Numbered from the stretch's first letter, positions 24,317 to 33,313 are shown. The stretch: DNA of 64,000 nt from Citromicrobium bathyomarinum (GCF_021021475.1 NZ_JAINWL010000001.1:744001-808000), one strand, 5' to 3'. A program made the numbers and translations. Notes: generated from the letters alone by a model not told the origin.

Positions 24317-24787
24317 CTACTCGGCGATCGCCGCCGCCAGCCCCTCACGGATCGCCTTCAACTCGTCGAGCAAGACCCGGTCGGCGGCGCGGCGCAGACG
24401 CGGGTGCGGTTGCTGTGCGGACGGTTCGTCGTGGTCGGGCAGGTCGCGCGCGGTCAGGTAACGGCGCACGCCCTCGCGCGGTGCTTCTGGTTCCTGGTCG
24501 TCCCCGTTTGCAGGATTCATGCCTGCCCGCCCCTTCTCGATCGCCGCGCGTGCGCCCTTGAGAGTGTAGCCTTCGCCATTCACCAGCCGGTCGATCGTTT
24601 CGACCAGCGCGACATCGTCGGCCCGGTAATAGCGGCGCCCCCCGCTCCGTTTCAGAGGCTGCAGCATCGGGAACTGCTCTTCCCAATAGCGCAGCACGTG
24701 TGCCTTGATGCCAAGCGCCTTGCCAAGCTCGCCGATGGTCCGAAGCGCGTCTGCGTCCTTGCCATCGTCGAAGCTGCGGCGGGCCAT
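24317..24787 (-). CDS. MerR family transcriptional regulator
   Basis: Protein of 156 residues. The MerR HTH with wing spans about residues 17-85 (LRTIGELGKALGIKAHVLRYWEEQF, followed by GGRRYYRADDV). The C-terminal part is polar and lacks metal-binding cysteines, so a metal response is unlikely. It directly follows ihfA (1 base between stop and start) as in other alphaproteobacteria, where this regulator is a conserved but uncharacterised companion of plsX-fabH-ihfA. Confidence 0.9.
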   Translation of the reverse strand: MARRSFDDGKDADALRTIGELGKALGIKAHVLRYWEEQFPMLQPLKRSGGRRYYRADDVALVETIDRLVNGEGYTLKGARAAIEKGRAGMNPANGDDQEPEAPREGVRRYLTARDLPDHDEPSAQQPHPRLRRAADRVLLDELKAIREGLAAAIAE

Positions 24788-24788
24788 G

Positions 24789-25091
24789 TCAGCTTCCGTC
24801 TGCGATCCGGTCGCGCAGGGTCTGGCTGGCGCGGAAGGTCATCACCCGGCGCGGGGTGATCGGCACCTCGACCCCGGTCTTGGGATTGCGGCCGACGCGT
24901 TCCTTCTTGTCGCGCAGCACGAAGCTGCCGAAGCCGGAAATCTTGACGTTCTCGCCGTCCTTCAGGGAATCGCACATATGCGCGAGGATCGATTCGACCA
25001 GCGCCAGCGATTCCGCGCGGCTGAAGCCGAGTTTGCGATTGATGGTTTCGGCCAGATCGGCCCTGGTCAGCGTACCCGCCGAGCGCGACAT
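24789..25091 (-). CDS. ihfA: integration host factor subunit alpha
   Basis: DNA-bending HU/IHF family protein of 100 residues. Typical blocks are [34 protein letters not shown] and the arm [14 protein letters not shown]. The partner beta subunit gene is not in this window. ATG at 25091 gives the usual N-terminus; the longer frame would take in the untranslated leader. The 153 bases between fabH and ihfA hold no recognised gene. Confidence 0.95.
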   Translation of the reverse strand: MSRSAGTLTRADLAETINRKLGFSRAESLALVESILAHMCDSLKDGENVKISGFGSFVLRDKKERVGRNPKTGVEVPITPRRVMTFRASQTLRDRIADGS

Positions 25092-25244
25092 CGTGAGGAA
25101 TCCCTTTTTCTGTTCTTGCCGGGTGTTCTCGAAAGAGCCTCGATAAACCGCCGAAAGCCTAGCAATGATTACGTGGTGCCGCAAATGCGACACAGCGTTT
25201 TTTGCACCATCGGCGATTCGCGTGCCCTACGGGGCCGCGCGGGC

Positions 25245-26225
25245 TCAGAGCCGGACCAGGCTTGCGCCCCATGTGAACCCGCCGCCCATCGCTTCGAACA
25301 GCACCAGATCGCCCGGCTTGATCCGCCCGTCGGCACGCGCGGCAGCGAAGGCGAGCGGCACGGATGCGGCAGACGTGTTGGCGTGCTTGTCGACCGTGAC
25401 GATCACCTTTTCGGGCGCCAGGCCCAGCTTCTTGGCGGTCGCTTCCAGAATGCGGATATTGGCCTGGTGCGGCACGACCCAGTCGATCTGGTCGACGGTG
25501 ATGCCTGCCTTGGCGACCACATCGCCCAGCACCTGCGCCAGATTGCCGACCGCGTGGCGGAACACCTCGCGCCCCTTCATCCGCAGGTGGCCCACGGTCT
25601 GCGTGGTTGAGGGCCCGCCATCGACATAGAGCAGGTCGTGCTGCGCGCCGTCGGCATGGAGCTGCGAGGTCAGGATGCCCGGCCCCTCGCTCTTCGCGGT
25701 ATCCTCGGCAACGTCCTGCGCTTCCAGCACGATCGCGCCCGCGCCGTCGCCGAACAGCACGGCGGTGGTGCGGTCTTCCCAGTCGAGAATGCGGCTGAAG
25801 GTTTCCGCGCCGATCACCAGCGCGCAGGTCGCCTGCCCGCTGCGCAGCATCGCGTCGGCGGTGGTCATCGCATAGAGGAAGCCGGAGCATACCGCCTGCA
25901 CGTCGAACGCGGGGCAGCCATTGCAGCCCAGCGCGGCCTGAACTTTGGTGGCGGTCGCGGGGAAGGTGTTGTCGGGCGTCGCGGTGGCGAGAACGATCAG
26001 GTCGATCTTCTTCGCGTCGACCCCCGCATCGGCGAGCGCCGCGCGGGCGGCCGCGATCGCCAGCGTCCCGGTGGTTTCCCCCTCGCCCGCGATATGGCGC
26101 TGGCGGATGCCGGTGCGCTCCACGATCCACTCGTCGCTGGTGTCGAGCCGGCCTGCCAGCTCTGCATTGGTCACGACGCGTTGGGGCATGGCAGAGCCAG
26201 CCCCGCGGATGAGGGAGCGGATCAC
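25245..26225 (-). CDS. fabH: beta-ketoacyl-ACP synthase III
   Basis: Enzyme of 326 residues that starts fatty-acid synthesis by condensing acyl-CoA with malonyl-ACP. The catalytic Cys is in [11 protein letters not shown] near residue 115, His in [10 protein letters not shown] and Asn in KHANTSAAS. The start is GTG 26225, overlapping the plsX stop by 4 bases (GTGA), so translation is coupled. Part of the rpmF-plsX-fabH-ihfA-merR series. Confidence 0.97.
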   Translation of the reverse strand: MIRSLIRGAGSAMPQRVVTNAELAGRLDTSDEWIVERTGIRQRHIAGEGETTGTLAIAAARAALADAGVDAKKIDLIVLATATPDNTFPATATKVQAALGCNGCPAFDVQAVCSGFLYAMTTADAMLRSGQATCALVIGAETFSRILDWEDRTTAVLFGDGAGAIVLEAQDVAEDTAKSEGPGILTSQLHADGAQHDLLYVDGGPSTTQTVGHLRMKGREVFRHAVGNLAQVLGDVVAKAGITVDQIDWVVPHQANIRILEATAKKLGLAPEKVIVTVDKHANTSAASVPLAFAAARADGRIKPGDLVLFEAMGGGFTWGASLVRL

Positions 26226-27304
26226 TTGGCGCTGCTCTCGATCTTGCTTGTGTCGGTGCGGATACGGTGGCCATTGGCCATCAGGCTGTCGCCCAGTTCG
26301 GCGAGGTCTTCGCCGATCCGCGCGGTGAGGTCTTCTTCGAGCAGCCGCGCCGCCACTGCGACCGCGTTGGCGACGCCATTGGCCGTGGCGCTGCCGTGGC
26401 TTTTCACGACCACGCCGTTGAGGCCGAGGAAGACCGCGCCATTGTGGTTGTTGGGGTCGAGATGGTGACGCAGCAGCTCGGTCGCGGGGCGCGAGACGAG
26501 GAAGCCGATCTTGGAGCGCAGCGAGGAGCGGAACGCGGTCTTGAGCAGGTCGGTCACGAACCGGGCCGAGCCTTCGATGGCCTTCAGCGCGATATTGCCG
26601 GAGAAACCGTCGGTCACCACCACGTCGACATCGCCGCGGTTGATCTTGTCCGCTTCGACGAAGCCGTCGAAATCGATCGCCAGCGTCTTGGCCGCGCGCA
26701 GGTGCTTTGCCGCTTCCTGCACTTCGCCGGTGCCCTTGATGTCTTCGGTGCCGATGTTGAGCAGGCGCACGCGCGGACGCGGACGCCCGGTGACGATGCG
26801 GGAATAGGCCGCACCCATGATCGCGAACTGGACGAGATTGCGGGCATCGCACTCGGTATTGGCACCGAGGTCGAGCATGATGACGTCCTGCTCTTCGAGC
26901 GTGGGGAGCAATGCGGCGAGCGCGGGCCGGTCGATCCCCGGCAGGGTGCGCAGCGCGACCTTGCTGATCGCCATCAGCGCGCCGGTATTGCCCGCGCTGA
27001 CCGCAGCGCCAGCTTCGCCGCGTTTCACCGCGGCGACAGCCTCGCCCATCGACGTGCCCTTGGCACGGCGGAGCGCCTGCGAAGGCTTGTCCTCGCCTTC
27101 GACCACCGATTCGCAATGGCGGATCTCGGCCGCACCGGCGAGCCCGGGATGGCTCTCCAGCGCGCGCTCGATCTGCGCACGGTCGCCCATCAGCAGGAAG
27201 CTGAACTTCTCGTGCCGACGGCGGGCGAGGGCTGCACCCTCGACCATCACGCGCACGCCTTCGTCGCCGCCCATCGCGTCGACGGCGATACGCGGAAGAC
27301 TCAT
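26222..27304 (-). CDS. plsX: phosphate acyltransferase PlsX
   Basis: Peripheral membrane enzyme of 360 residues that makes acyl-phosphate from acyl-ACP for phospholipid synthesis. The N-terminal block [19 protein letters not shown] and the later PALAALLPT and [17 protein letters not shown] match the family. It lies between rpmF (26 bases) and fabH (4-base overlap), the classic order. Confidence 0.97.
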   Translation of the reverse strand: MSLPRIAVDAMGGDEGVRVMVEGAALARRRHEKFSFLLMGDRAQIERALESHPGLAGAAEIRHCESVVEGEDKPSQALRRAKGTSMGEAVAAVKRGEAGAAVSAGNTGALMAISKVALRTLPGIDRPALAALLPTLEEQDVIMLDLGANTECDARNLVQFAIMGAAYSRIVTGRPRPRVRLLNIGTEDIKGTGEVQEAAKHLRAAKTLAIDFDGFVEADKINRGDVDVVVTDGFSGNIALKAIEGSARFVTDLLKTAFRSSLRSKIGFLVSRPATELLRHHLDPNNHNGAVFLGLNGVVVKSHGSATANGVANAVAVAARLLEEDLTARIGEDLAELGDSLMANGHRIRTDTSKIESSAK

Positions 27305-27330
27305 GCGATTACGTCCTTACCGTGATGGGC

Positions 27331-27513
27331 TCAGAGGCCCTTGGGCTCAAGCACCAGGCGGCCATTATAATGACCGCAGTGGCCGCACATGTTGTGCGGG
27401 CGCTTCAATTCGCCGCAATTGTCGCATTCATGGAAGGCTTCGACCTTCAGCGAATCATGCGCGCGCCGATTGCCCCGGCGATGCGGCGATACTTTTCTCT
27501 TGGGGACGGCCAT
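27331..27513 (-). CDS. rpmF: 50S ribosomal protein bL32
   Basis: Ribosomal protein of 60 residues. [20 protein letters not shown] is the standard start, and [18 protein letters not shown] supplies four zinc-binding cysteines (zinc-ribbon form). It leads the plsX-fabH-ihfA-merR series. Confidence 0.97.
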   Translation of the reverse strand: MAVPKRKVSPHRRGNRRAHDSLKVEAFHECDNCGELKRPHNMCGHCGHYNGRLVLEPKGL

Positions 27514-27745
27514 GGCGGCACCTGTTCTAAACGGTTAAAAATCAATACTTGAGAGCCGCCCTTAAGCGAGGGGAAGCACCTGCACAACGGCTATGTCGTG
27601 CGGCGCTCACGCTCCGTCAATGGCGGCAAGAGGCGCGCGCTATACCGATTCTGCCGCGCGATGCAAGCGCAGCTTGGCGCTTGGCCATCGCGAACACCGC
27701 GCTAAAGCCTGTCCCCCTCACACGATCTGCACGGGAGAGAATGCG

Positions 27746-28144
27746 ATGGATATCATGCTGCCGGTGTCGCTGACCAGCGCCGCCATGTTCGGGCTGCTGG
27801 CGCTGTGGCTGGCGGTGCGCTGCGGCCGCGCGCGGCTGAAGGCGAAGGTCGGCCACGGCGATGGCGGCAATCCCCTGCTCGCCCGGCGGATGCGCGCCCA
27901 GCTCAATTTCGTCGAAACCGCGCCCTTCGTGCTCGTGCTGATCGTGCTGATCGAGCTGGCCGGGCGCGGCGGGATGTGGCTGCACCTCCTCTCGATCCTG
28001 TTCGTGTTCGCGCGAATCCTGCACGGCGTGGGAATGGACGCGGAGAGAGGCGGGCTGCCGAGGCAGATCGGTGTGATCGTGACGATGCTCACGCTGCTGG
28101 GGCTGAGCGTGTTTGCCGCACTGATCGGATTCGGGGTGGTCTGA
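27746..28144 (+). CDS. MAPEG family membrane protein
   Basis: Integral membrane protein of 132 residues with about four helices. RMRAQLNFVETAPFVLVLI is the family motif (R-x-Q-x-N-x-x-E-x-x-P), shared with microsomal glutathione transferase-like proteins. The bacterial YecN-like members have no settled function. GGGAGAG precedes ATG 27746. It ends at a strong hairpin shared with the convergent hydrolase gene. The 232 bases between rpmF and this gene hold no recognised feature. Confidence 0.85.
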   Translation: MDIMLPVSLTSAAMFGLLALWLAVRCGRARLKAKVGHGDGGNPLLARRMRAQLNFVETAPFVLVLIVLIELAGRGGMWLHLLSILFVFARILHGVGMDAERGGLPRQIGVIVTMLTLLGLSVFAALIGFGVV

Positions 28145-28171
28145 GCGCCCCTCTCTTAACGGAGGGGCGCT
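28144..28171. terminator. strong bidirectional hairpin
   Basis: AGCGCCCCTC (28144-28153) and GAGGGGCGCT (28162-28171) pair over 10 bp with an 8-base loop between two convergent genes. There is no T-run, so Rho-independent termination may be inefficient. Confidence 0.6.
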
Positions 28172-28178
28172 GCCGCGC

Positions 28179-28856
28179 TCACGTCAGCGCCGCGTCGCCC
28201 ACGAAGGGGTTGGTGCGGCGTTCCTGGCCGAAGGTGCTGGTCGGGCCGTGGCCGGGGATGAAGGTGACATCATCGCCCAGCGGCCACAGCTTCCTGGTGA
28301 TCGCATCGATCAGGCTCTGATGATCGCTCATCGGGAAATCGGTGCGCCCGATGCTGCCCTGGAACAGCACATCGCCCACGATCGCGAACTTGCGCTCGCG
28401 GTTGAAGAAGATCACGTGGCCCGGCGTGTGGCCGGGGCAGTGGATCACCTCCAGCGTCAGGTTGCCGACGGTGACGGTGTCGCCATCCTCCAGCCACCGG
28501 TCGGGCTCGAAACTCGCGGCCTCCATCTGGAACCGCGCGCCGTCTTCATCGAGCCGCGCAATCCAGAACCGGTCCGCCTCGTGCGGGCCTTCGATCGGCA
28601 GGCCGAGTTCCTTCGCCAGCATCCCGGCCTGCCCGCAATGGTCGAGATGGCCGTGGGTGATGAGGATCTTCTCCAGCTCCACCCCCGCCTTGGCGACGCC
28701 CGCCTTCAGCTTGTCGAGGTCTCCGCCGGGGTCGATCAGCGCGGCCTTGTTGGTCTGCGTGCACCAGATCAGCGAGCAGTTCTGCTGCAGCGGCGTCACC
28801 GGCAGGATCGCGGCTTTCATGGGGGAGGCTTGGGAAGAGGCGTTGGTCTGGGTCAT
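28179..28856 (-). CDS. MBL-fold hydrolase, glyoxalase II-like
   Basis: Metallo-beta-lactamase fold protein of 225 residues. The metal motif THGHLDHCGQ (HxHxDH) is near residues 75-84, with His in CPGHTPGHV, Asp in FAIVGDVLFQGSIGRTD and a final His in IPGHGPTST. This pattern matches the YcbL/hydroxyacylglutathione hydrolase-like branch. It is cytoplasmic and likely a thioester hydrolase. ATG 28856 was chosen; ATG 28820 is a possible shorter start. It is divergent from a lipoprotein cytochrome gene, 82 bases apart. Confidence 0.88.
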   Translation of the reverse strand: MTQTNASSQASPMKAAILPVTPLQQNCSLIWCTQTNKAALIDPGGDLDKLKAGVAKAGVELEKILITHGHLDHCGQAGMLAKELGLPIEGPHEADRFWIARLDEDGARFQMEAASFEPDRWLEDGDTVTVGNLTLEVIHCPGHTPGHVIFFNRERKFAIVGDVLFQGSIGRTDFPMSDHQSLIDAITRKLWPLGDDVTFIPGHGPTSTFGQERRTNPFVGDAALT

Positions 28857-28938
28857 GCCCCCCGAGATGGAACACCGATTGATCGGTGGCAAGGGCGGCA
28901 GTACCCTTCCCCAAGGCCTGAAAAAGGGATCGCAGACC

Positions 28939-29340
28939 ATGAAGCCGCAATTCGTCCTGCTCGCAGCCGTGGGCACTCTCGCACTGGCAGCCTGCCAGCC
29001 GGATACGCCCGTGCAGTCGGCCACCGCTGCCGAGCCGCAGCCGAGCCGCGCGGAGCTTGCCCAGACCGATGCCGACGGCGTGCCGATGCTGGTGGGCGCG
29101 GTGTGCGGCAGCTGCCATGCGGTGACGCCGGGCACGCTCTCGCCCCTGCCGCAGGCGCCGACCTTCCCCGAAATCGCCAATCGCGAAGGGCTGACCCGCG
29201 AAACGCTGACCGCCTATCTGCGCGATGCGCACAACTACCCGGACATCATGGATGTGGGGCTGACCGACGCGGATGTCGCGCTGGTCACCGATTACATGCT
29301 GTCGCTGAAAGATCCCGACTACCGCCGTCCCCCGTCCTGA
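28939..29340 (+). CDS. cytochrome c family lipoprotein
   Basis: Protein of 133 residues. A lipobox LALAAC near residue 19 predicts membrane anchoring in the periplasm. One haem c attachment site CGSCH lies near residue 57 and the candidate axial Met is in DYMLSLKD. Single-haem class I type. Likely an electron carrier; the partner is unknown. Confidence 0.88.
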   Translation: MKPQFVLLAAVGTLALAACQPDTPVQSATAAEPQPSRAELAQTDADGVPMLVGAVCGSCHAVTPGTLSPLPQAPTFPEIANREGLTRETLTAYLRDAHNYPDIMDVGLTDADVALVTDYMLSLKDPDYRRPPS

Positions 29341-29369
29341 AAAACAAGCCGGAAGGCGCGCAGATCGCC

Positions 29370-29615
29370 TTAGCGTGGGACGCGATTGCCACCGCCCGGT
29401 CGACCGGGGACGCGCGGGGGCGTTGCCGTGGCCGCAGGAGCGGGCTCGTCCGCAGCAGGCTCCAGCGCGACCGCCGCATTGGAATAGCTTTTAGCCGTCT
29501 CGGTGCCGAGCGCGTTGAGCGCCCCGACGAGGCCGACCCCGATCAGCGCCATGATGACTGCATATTCGATCGCCGATGTGCCCGTCTCGTCGCGCAGCAG
29601 ATGTCTGGTAATCAT
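29370..29615 (-). CDS. Flp family type IVb pilin, orphan
   Basis: Protein of 81 residues. The prepilin start RDETGTSAIEYAVIMALIGV contains the conserved Glu-Tyr and the hydrophobic helix of Flp pilins. An unusually long Pro/Ala/Gly-rich tail follows (about 50-81). No tad/cpa assembly genes are nearby, so export must use a locus elsewhere or the gene is residual. ATG 29615 is used; a GTG one codon earlier is possible. Confidence 0.85.
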   Translation of the reverse strand: MITRHLLRDETGTSAIEYAVIMALIGVGLVGALNALGTETAKSYSNAAVALEPAADEPAPAATATPPRVPGRPGGGNRVPR

Positions 29616-29907
29616 CACGCCCCCCGGATTGCGCGGGAAGCATGACGCTCGAAGGTGAAGAATCCTCTAAACGACGCAGAAACGTTAGGGATACGGACTC
29701 CTGCACCGAGCCAAACTCCGTCACGGTCGAGACTGATCAGCGCGGCCTGGCTCGCCTGCGCGCTCCAGACCCGCAAGCATGATCGCCCCATTGATGTGGA
29801 GGTGATTGCAAGGATCATGCGCCGGATCGGTGGCCTCGCCCCCTTCGACCGACTGCTCCTCTCGCGCAGCTTGCCATTCCCAAGCAGCGCGCTCAAACAG
29901 TGACGCC

Positions 29908-30414
29908 ATGAACCCTTGGCCGTCGTTATTCTGCATGCTCATCTTGGCCAGCTGCGGCTCGCCAAAGGAAGAGGGAAGGCCCGATGATAGCGAGCGGGGC
30001 GCCGCGCCGGAGCTAGCGGTCGACGAAGCAGCCAAGAGCTCGTCACTCGTCTTCCCGCTGTTCTATCGCGAAAACGACAATCCAAAGGGCTTCACCAAGG
30101 TCGTCGGGTCGATGGATTCAATGGGAGAGAATGCCCCTCCAGGCAGCGAACATCAGGCCTTTGTCTCCGCACTACTCAAATGCAGTCCGGGGGCAGCGTG
30201 GTACGAGGCAACCGGCAACTGGTATGCGATCGTCATGCCATCGGAAGACTCGGCAAGCTGGTCCTCTGTCGATCATGGTCCGCCAGCCGATGACGAAATC
30301 ATAGAATGCGTCAGAGAGAACACATCGGTGACCTTTTTCTATCGAAAGGCGGACAGCGGCACGCAAACATGGAGACTCCGGTCGGCCGATGATCCGTCTC
30401 GGGACGTATTTTAG
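29908..30414 (+). CDS. hypothetical lipoprotein, low GC
   Basis: Protein of 168 residues. The N-terminal signal ends in a lipobox LILASC near residue 16, so it is a lipoprotein with a polar mature part. No family is recognised. GC is visibly below the neighbours, suggesting acquisition. The 290 bases between the Flp gene and this one hold no gene or repeat that I can support. Confidence 0.6.
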   Translation: MNPWPSLFCMLILASCGSPKEEGRPDDSERGAAPELAVDEAAKSSSLVFPLFYRENDNPKGFTKVVGSMDSMGENAPPGSEHQAFVSALLKCSPGAAWYEATGNWYAIVMPSEDSASWSSVDHGPPADDEIIECVRENTSVTFFYRKADSGTQTWRLRSADDPSRDVF

Positions 30415-30417
30415 CGC

Positions 30418-31113
30418 TCACAACCGCCCGCTCTTCCACACCACGCGGCCGAGCACCTCGATCTCGTCCAGCCCGACCTCCACTGGCGGGTAGGCGAGGT
30501 TCTGGCTGAGCAGGGCGATCCGCCCCGCCCCCGCGCTCGCCAGCCGCTTGACCATCAGCGTGTCGCCCATGCGCACGACGTGGACCCCATCCCGCTCGAA
30601 CCGCGATCCGCGATCGATCAGAATCTCGTCGCCGTGGCGCAGCAGCGGCTCCATCGAATCGCCCTCCACCGTGAGCGCGGAGAGCATTTTCGGATCGAAC
30701 CCGTTTTCGCGCAGCCAGCGGCCCGAAAAACCGAAATTGTCGAACGGCGCCTCGCCATTGGCGAATTGCCCCGGCCCGGCCGCTGCGGCGAGCGAGAGGC
30801 GCGGGATCGCGTGGAAATCCTCGTCGCCCGCAGAGTAGCGAGACGCACCATAGGATTTTTCCTCCGCGCCACTCATCTCGGGGGCCAACTCACTCTCGTC
30901 GACACCGAAGAACTGGGCCAGCGTGCGCCGGTCCTGCTCCTCCAGCTTGCGCGGGCTCCCCTTGCGGATGAACTGCTGCAAATAGCTGGAATTGCGGTCG
31001 ATAAGCTTGGAAAGCGCCGAAAGGCTTGAGCCGCGCGCCTGCGCGAGTTCGAGCAGGCGCGCACGCGCCGGATCGCCTGGCAGGCTGCCCACAGAGGGTC
31101 GATCATCGCTCAT
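30418..31113 (-). CDS. S24 family repressor (LexA/CI-like)
   Basis: Regulator of 231 residues. An HTH (about 15-70, SLSALSKLIDRNSSYLQQFI) precedes a C-terminal S24 peptidase domain with the catalytic Ser in EGDSMEPLLRHGDEIL and Lys in DTLMVKRLAS, so RecA-stimulated self-cleavage is possible. No phage genes are next to it. The start is ATG 31113, with TAGGA upstream; that ribosome site overlaps a copy of the TCCTA half-site. It is divergent from two small genes. Confidence 0.88.
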   Translation of the reverse strand: MSDDRPSVGSLPGDPARARLLELAQARGSSLSALSKLIDRNSSYLQQFIRKGSPRKLEEQDRRTLAQFFGVDESELAPEMSGAEEKSYGASRYSAGDEDFHAIPRLSLAAAAGPGQFANGEAPFDNFGFSGRWLRENGFDPKMLSALTVEGDSMEPLLRHGDEILIDRGSRFERDGVHVVRMGDTLMVKRLASAGAGRIALLSQNLAYPPVEVGLDEIEVLGRVVWKSGRL

Positions 31114-31119
31114 ACACAA

Positions 31120-31156
31120 TTTCCTATAGCGAAAGATTTTTCCTAGACAAGTAGGA
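31120..31156. promoter_or_regulatory. repressor operator with TCCTA half-sites
   Basis: TCCTA (31141-31145) and TAGGA (31152-31156) form an inverted repeat with a 6-base spacer. A third half-site in TTTCCTA (31120-31126) overlaps the ribosome site of the S24 repressor gene. This looks like an autoregulated CI-type divergent operator. Confidence 0.55.
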
Positions 31157-31225
31157 TTTCACAGGCGAGCAATCCTTCACCGCGGCGCCGAATCGACCTG
31201 TCAAAGCCATCTGTGAGGGAAATTT

Positions 31226-31426
31226 ATGCTGATTCGAAGGATAGAGAGGTTTTTGCGCGAATTCGACATGCCCGCGACGAAATTCGGGCGTCTCGCGACG
31301 CATGATCCACGCTTCGTGCTCGACCTGCGCAACGGGCGCATGCCGCGCTCCGGCACTGAACGGCGCGTGGACGGCTTCATGGCCGAATGGCGCGCCCGGA
31401 TGGAGGAGCCGCGCCATGCACGCTGA
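31226..31426 (+). CDS. small conserved DNA-binding-like protein
   Basis: Basic protein of 66 residues. A helix-turn-helix-like pattern is seen in FDMPATKFGRLATHDPRFV followed by a basic helix. From memory, short proteins of this type are common in sphingomonads, without assigned function. The ribosome site GAGGGAAA precedes ATG 31226. It overlaps the next gene by 11 bases, and the two are divergent from the S24 repressor. Confidence 0.65.
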   Translation: MLIRRIERFLREFDMPATKFGRLATHDPRFVLDLRNGRMPRSGTERRVDGFMAEWRARMEEPRHAR

Positions 31427-31763
31427 AGCCCTTCCCACCCTCGCCCCGCGCCGGGGCAGCGCCGGGAGGCTCGAACGCGCGCTGATCGCGCTCGCCGGGG
31501 GCGAGGGCCGCGTGCTCGACCACCGCGAACGTGGCTGGGCGAGCATCACCTTCGCAGGCACGCGCCACACGGTGCGGCTGGCGTTCGACACGCCCGAGGG
31601 GATCGCAGGCGGCGAACTGCTCATCGCCGAGCTGCCCGATCACGAATTCGCCCTGCCCGGCCAGCTGGTCGCGGATGCGACGGTCAGCGCGGTCGACCAT
31701 GCCCTGGCCCCCTCACCCCGGCTCACCGTCACCTGCGAATTGCTGCTGCTGGAGGACGGATGA
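31416..31763 (+). CDS. hypothetical protein coupled to the small DNA-binding-like gene
   Basis: Protein of 115 residues, cytoplasmic and mostly beta-strand by appearance (HTVRLAFDTPEGI, LTVTCELLLLEDG). No family is recognised. ATG 31416 overlaps the previous stop by 11 bases, so it is translationally coupled, and both genes are probably controlled by the divergent S24 repressor. Confidence 0.6.
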   Translation: MHAEALPTLAPRRGSAGRLERALIALAGGEGRVLDHRERGWASITFAGTRHTVRLAFDTPEGIAGGELLIAELPDHEFALPGQLVADATVSAVDHALAPSPRLTVTCELLLLEDG

Positions 31764-31795
31764 GCCAGTGACCGTGGCGGGGGTGGTTTTTAACC

Positions 31796-31823
31796 CCCTG
31801 GACTGTGTGTCAGGTGTGTCAGG
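31796..31823 (+). repeat. 28-bp dispersed repeat, copy 2
   Basis: Identical to 2818-2845. It is preceded by a hairpin with GGGGGT at 31779-31784 and ACCCCC at 31793-31798 around a T-rich loop, which may end the plus-strand transcript of the small genes. It lies between two convergent genes. Confidence 0.8.
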
Positions 31824-31854
31824 GGCCGCGGGACACCGGCCCAGAACACGCCGG

Positions 31855-33285
31855 TCACCGCCGGATCACGAGGTTCCTGATCTCGGTCATGTCCTCCATC
31901 GCGAAGCGCACGCCTTCGCGGCCCAACCCTGAGTTCTTGACCCCGCCATAGGGCATGTTGTCGACCCGGTAGCTGGGGATCTCGTTGATGCAGATGCCGC
32001 CGTAATCCAGCCGGTCCCACGCATCGAACATCTTGAACAGGTCGCGGGTGAAGATGCCCGCCTGCAGCCCGAATTCGGAGCGGTTGGTTTCCTCGATCGC
32101 CTCGTCGAAGGTGGAGAACTTCATGAGGACGGCAAGCGGCCCGAACACTTCCTCGTTCACCACCTTGGCATCGCGGTCGACGTTTTCGAGCAGGGTTGCA
32201 GGGATCATCCGCCCCCCGCGCGTGCCGCCGCACAGCAGCTTTGCGCCATGGTCGAGGGCTTCCTTGGTCCATGCCTCGACCCGTTCGGCCTCGCCGTCGT
32301 CGATCATCGGGCCGATGAAGGTGTCCTTGTCCTTCGGATCGCCCGCGACGAGGGCCTTGGCTTCCTCGACCAGCATGTCGCGAAACTCGTCGTACACATC
32401 CTCGTGAATGAGGATGCGCTGGACCGAGATGCATGACTGGCCGGACTGGTAGAAGGCGCCCTTGATGACGCGCGGCAGGGCATCCTTCAGGTCGGCATCA
32501 CGGTCGATGATGACCGCGGCGTTGCCGCCCAGCTCCATCACGACCTTCTTCTTGCCTGCCCGCGCCTTCAGCGCCCAACCGACCTCGTCGGACCCGGTGA
32601 AGCTGAGCAGCTTGAGGCGTTCGTCGGTGGTGAACAGGTCCGCGCCGTCGCGGCTGGCGGGCAGGATCGAGAACGCGCCCTTGGGCAGGTCCGTCTCCGC
32701 CAGCACCTCGCCGATGATGATCGCGCCCAGCGGGGTCTTGCTCGCGGGCTTGAGGATGAAGGGGCAGCCCACGGCCAGCGCCGGCGCGATCTTGTGCGCG
32801 GCAAGGTTGAGCGGGAAGTTGAAAGGAGAGATGAAACTGCACGGGCCGATGGGCACACGCTTCCAGATCGCCTGATAGCCCTTGGCGCGTTCGGAGATGT
32901 CGAGCGGCATAACCTCGCCGCCCAGCCGCACGCTTTCCTCGGCAGCGATGCGGAAGGTGTCGATCAGGCGGGTGACCTCGCCCTCGCTGTCGCCGATCGG
33001 CTTTCCGGCCTCGACGCACAGCGCATAGGCGAGTTCGTCGAAGCGTTCCTCGAACCGCTTCACGCAGTGCATCAGCAAGTCCTGCCGCTGATAGCTGGCG
33101 AGCCGCGCCATCGGCTCCGTCGCCTCGACCGTGCCGACGATCGCGTCGTCGATGATCTCGGGCGTGGCGAGCGCGGTGCGGAAGGCGACCTCGCCGGTGT
33201 ACTTGTCCGTCACCTCGAGATCGGTGTTGGGCTGCGCGGCCTCGTTGCGAAGGTAGAGGGGGTAAGTGTCCTTGAGCTGTGGCAC
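31855..33285 (-). CDS. aldehyde dehydrogenase family protein
   Basis: NAD(P)-dependent dehydrogenase of 476 residues. The catalytic Cys is in GQSCISVQR, the Glu in VMELGGNAAV, and the NAD region is ISPFNFPLNLAAHK. It groups by eye with lactaldehyde or non-phosphorylating glyceraldehyde-3-phosphate dehydrogenases; the substrate is unproven. GTG 33285 was chosen because AAGGAG stands 9 bases upstream; the TTG at 33306 lies before that site. It follows the ThDP enzyme gene by 28 bases and is the last gene of the cassette. Confidence 0.92.
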   Translation of the reverse strand: MPQLKDTYPLYLRNEAAQPNTDLEVTDKYTGEVAFRTALATPEIIDDAIVGTVEATEPMARLASYQRQDLLMHCVKRFEERFDELAYALCVEAGKPIGDSEGEVTRLIDTFRIAAEESVRLGGEVMPLDISERAKGYQAIWKRVPIGPCSFISPFNFPLNLAAHKIAPALAVGCPFILKPASKTPLGAIIIGEVLAETDLPKGAFSILPASRDGADLFTTDERLKLLSFTGSDEVGWALKARAGKKKVVMELGGNAAVIIDRDADLKDALPRVIKGAFYQSGQSCISVQRILIHEDVYDEFRDMLVEEAKALVAGDPKDKDTFIGPMIDDGEAERVEAWTKEALDHGAKLLCGGTRGGRMIPATLLENVDRDAKVVNEEVFGPLAVLMKFSTFDEAIEETNRSEFGLQAGIFTRDLFKMFDAWDRLDYGGICINEIPSYRVDNMPYGGVKNSGLGREGVRFAMEDMTEIRNLVIRR

Positions 33286-33313
33286 GGGGGCAATCTCCTT
33301 TACCAAGGCAACC

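Noticed and set aside
27514-27745. Small RNA or tRNA gene in the gap upstream of the MAPEG gene
   Set aside because: No cloverleaf, no T-loop consensus and no terminator with a T-run were found.
30418-31763. Prophage remnant around the S24 repressor
   Set aside because: No integrase, terminase or structural genes, and the neighbours are ordinary chromosomal genes.
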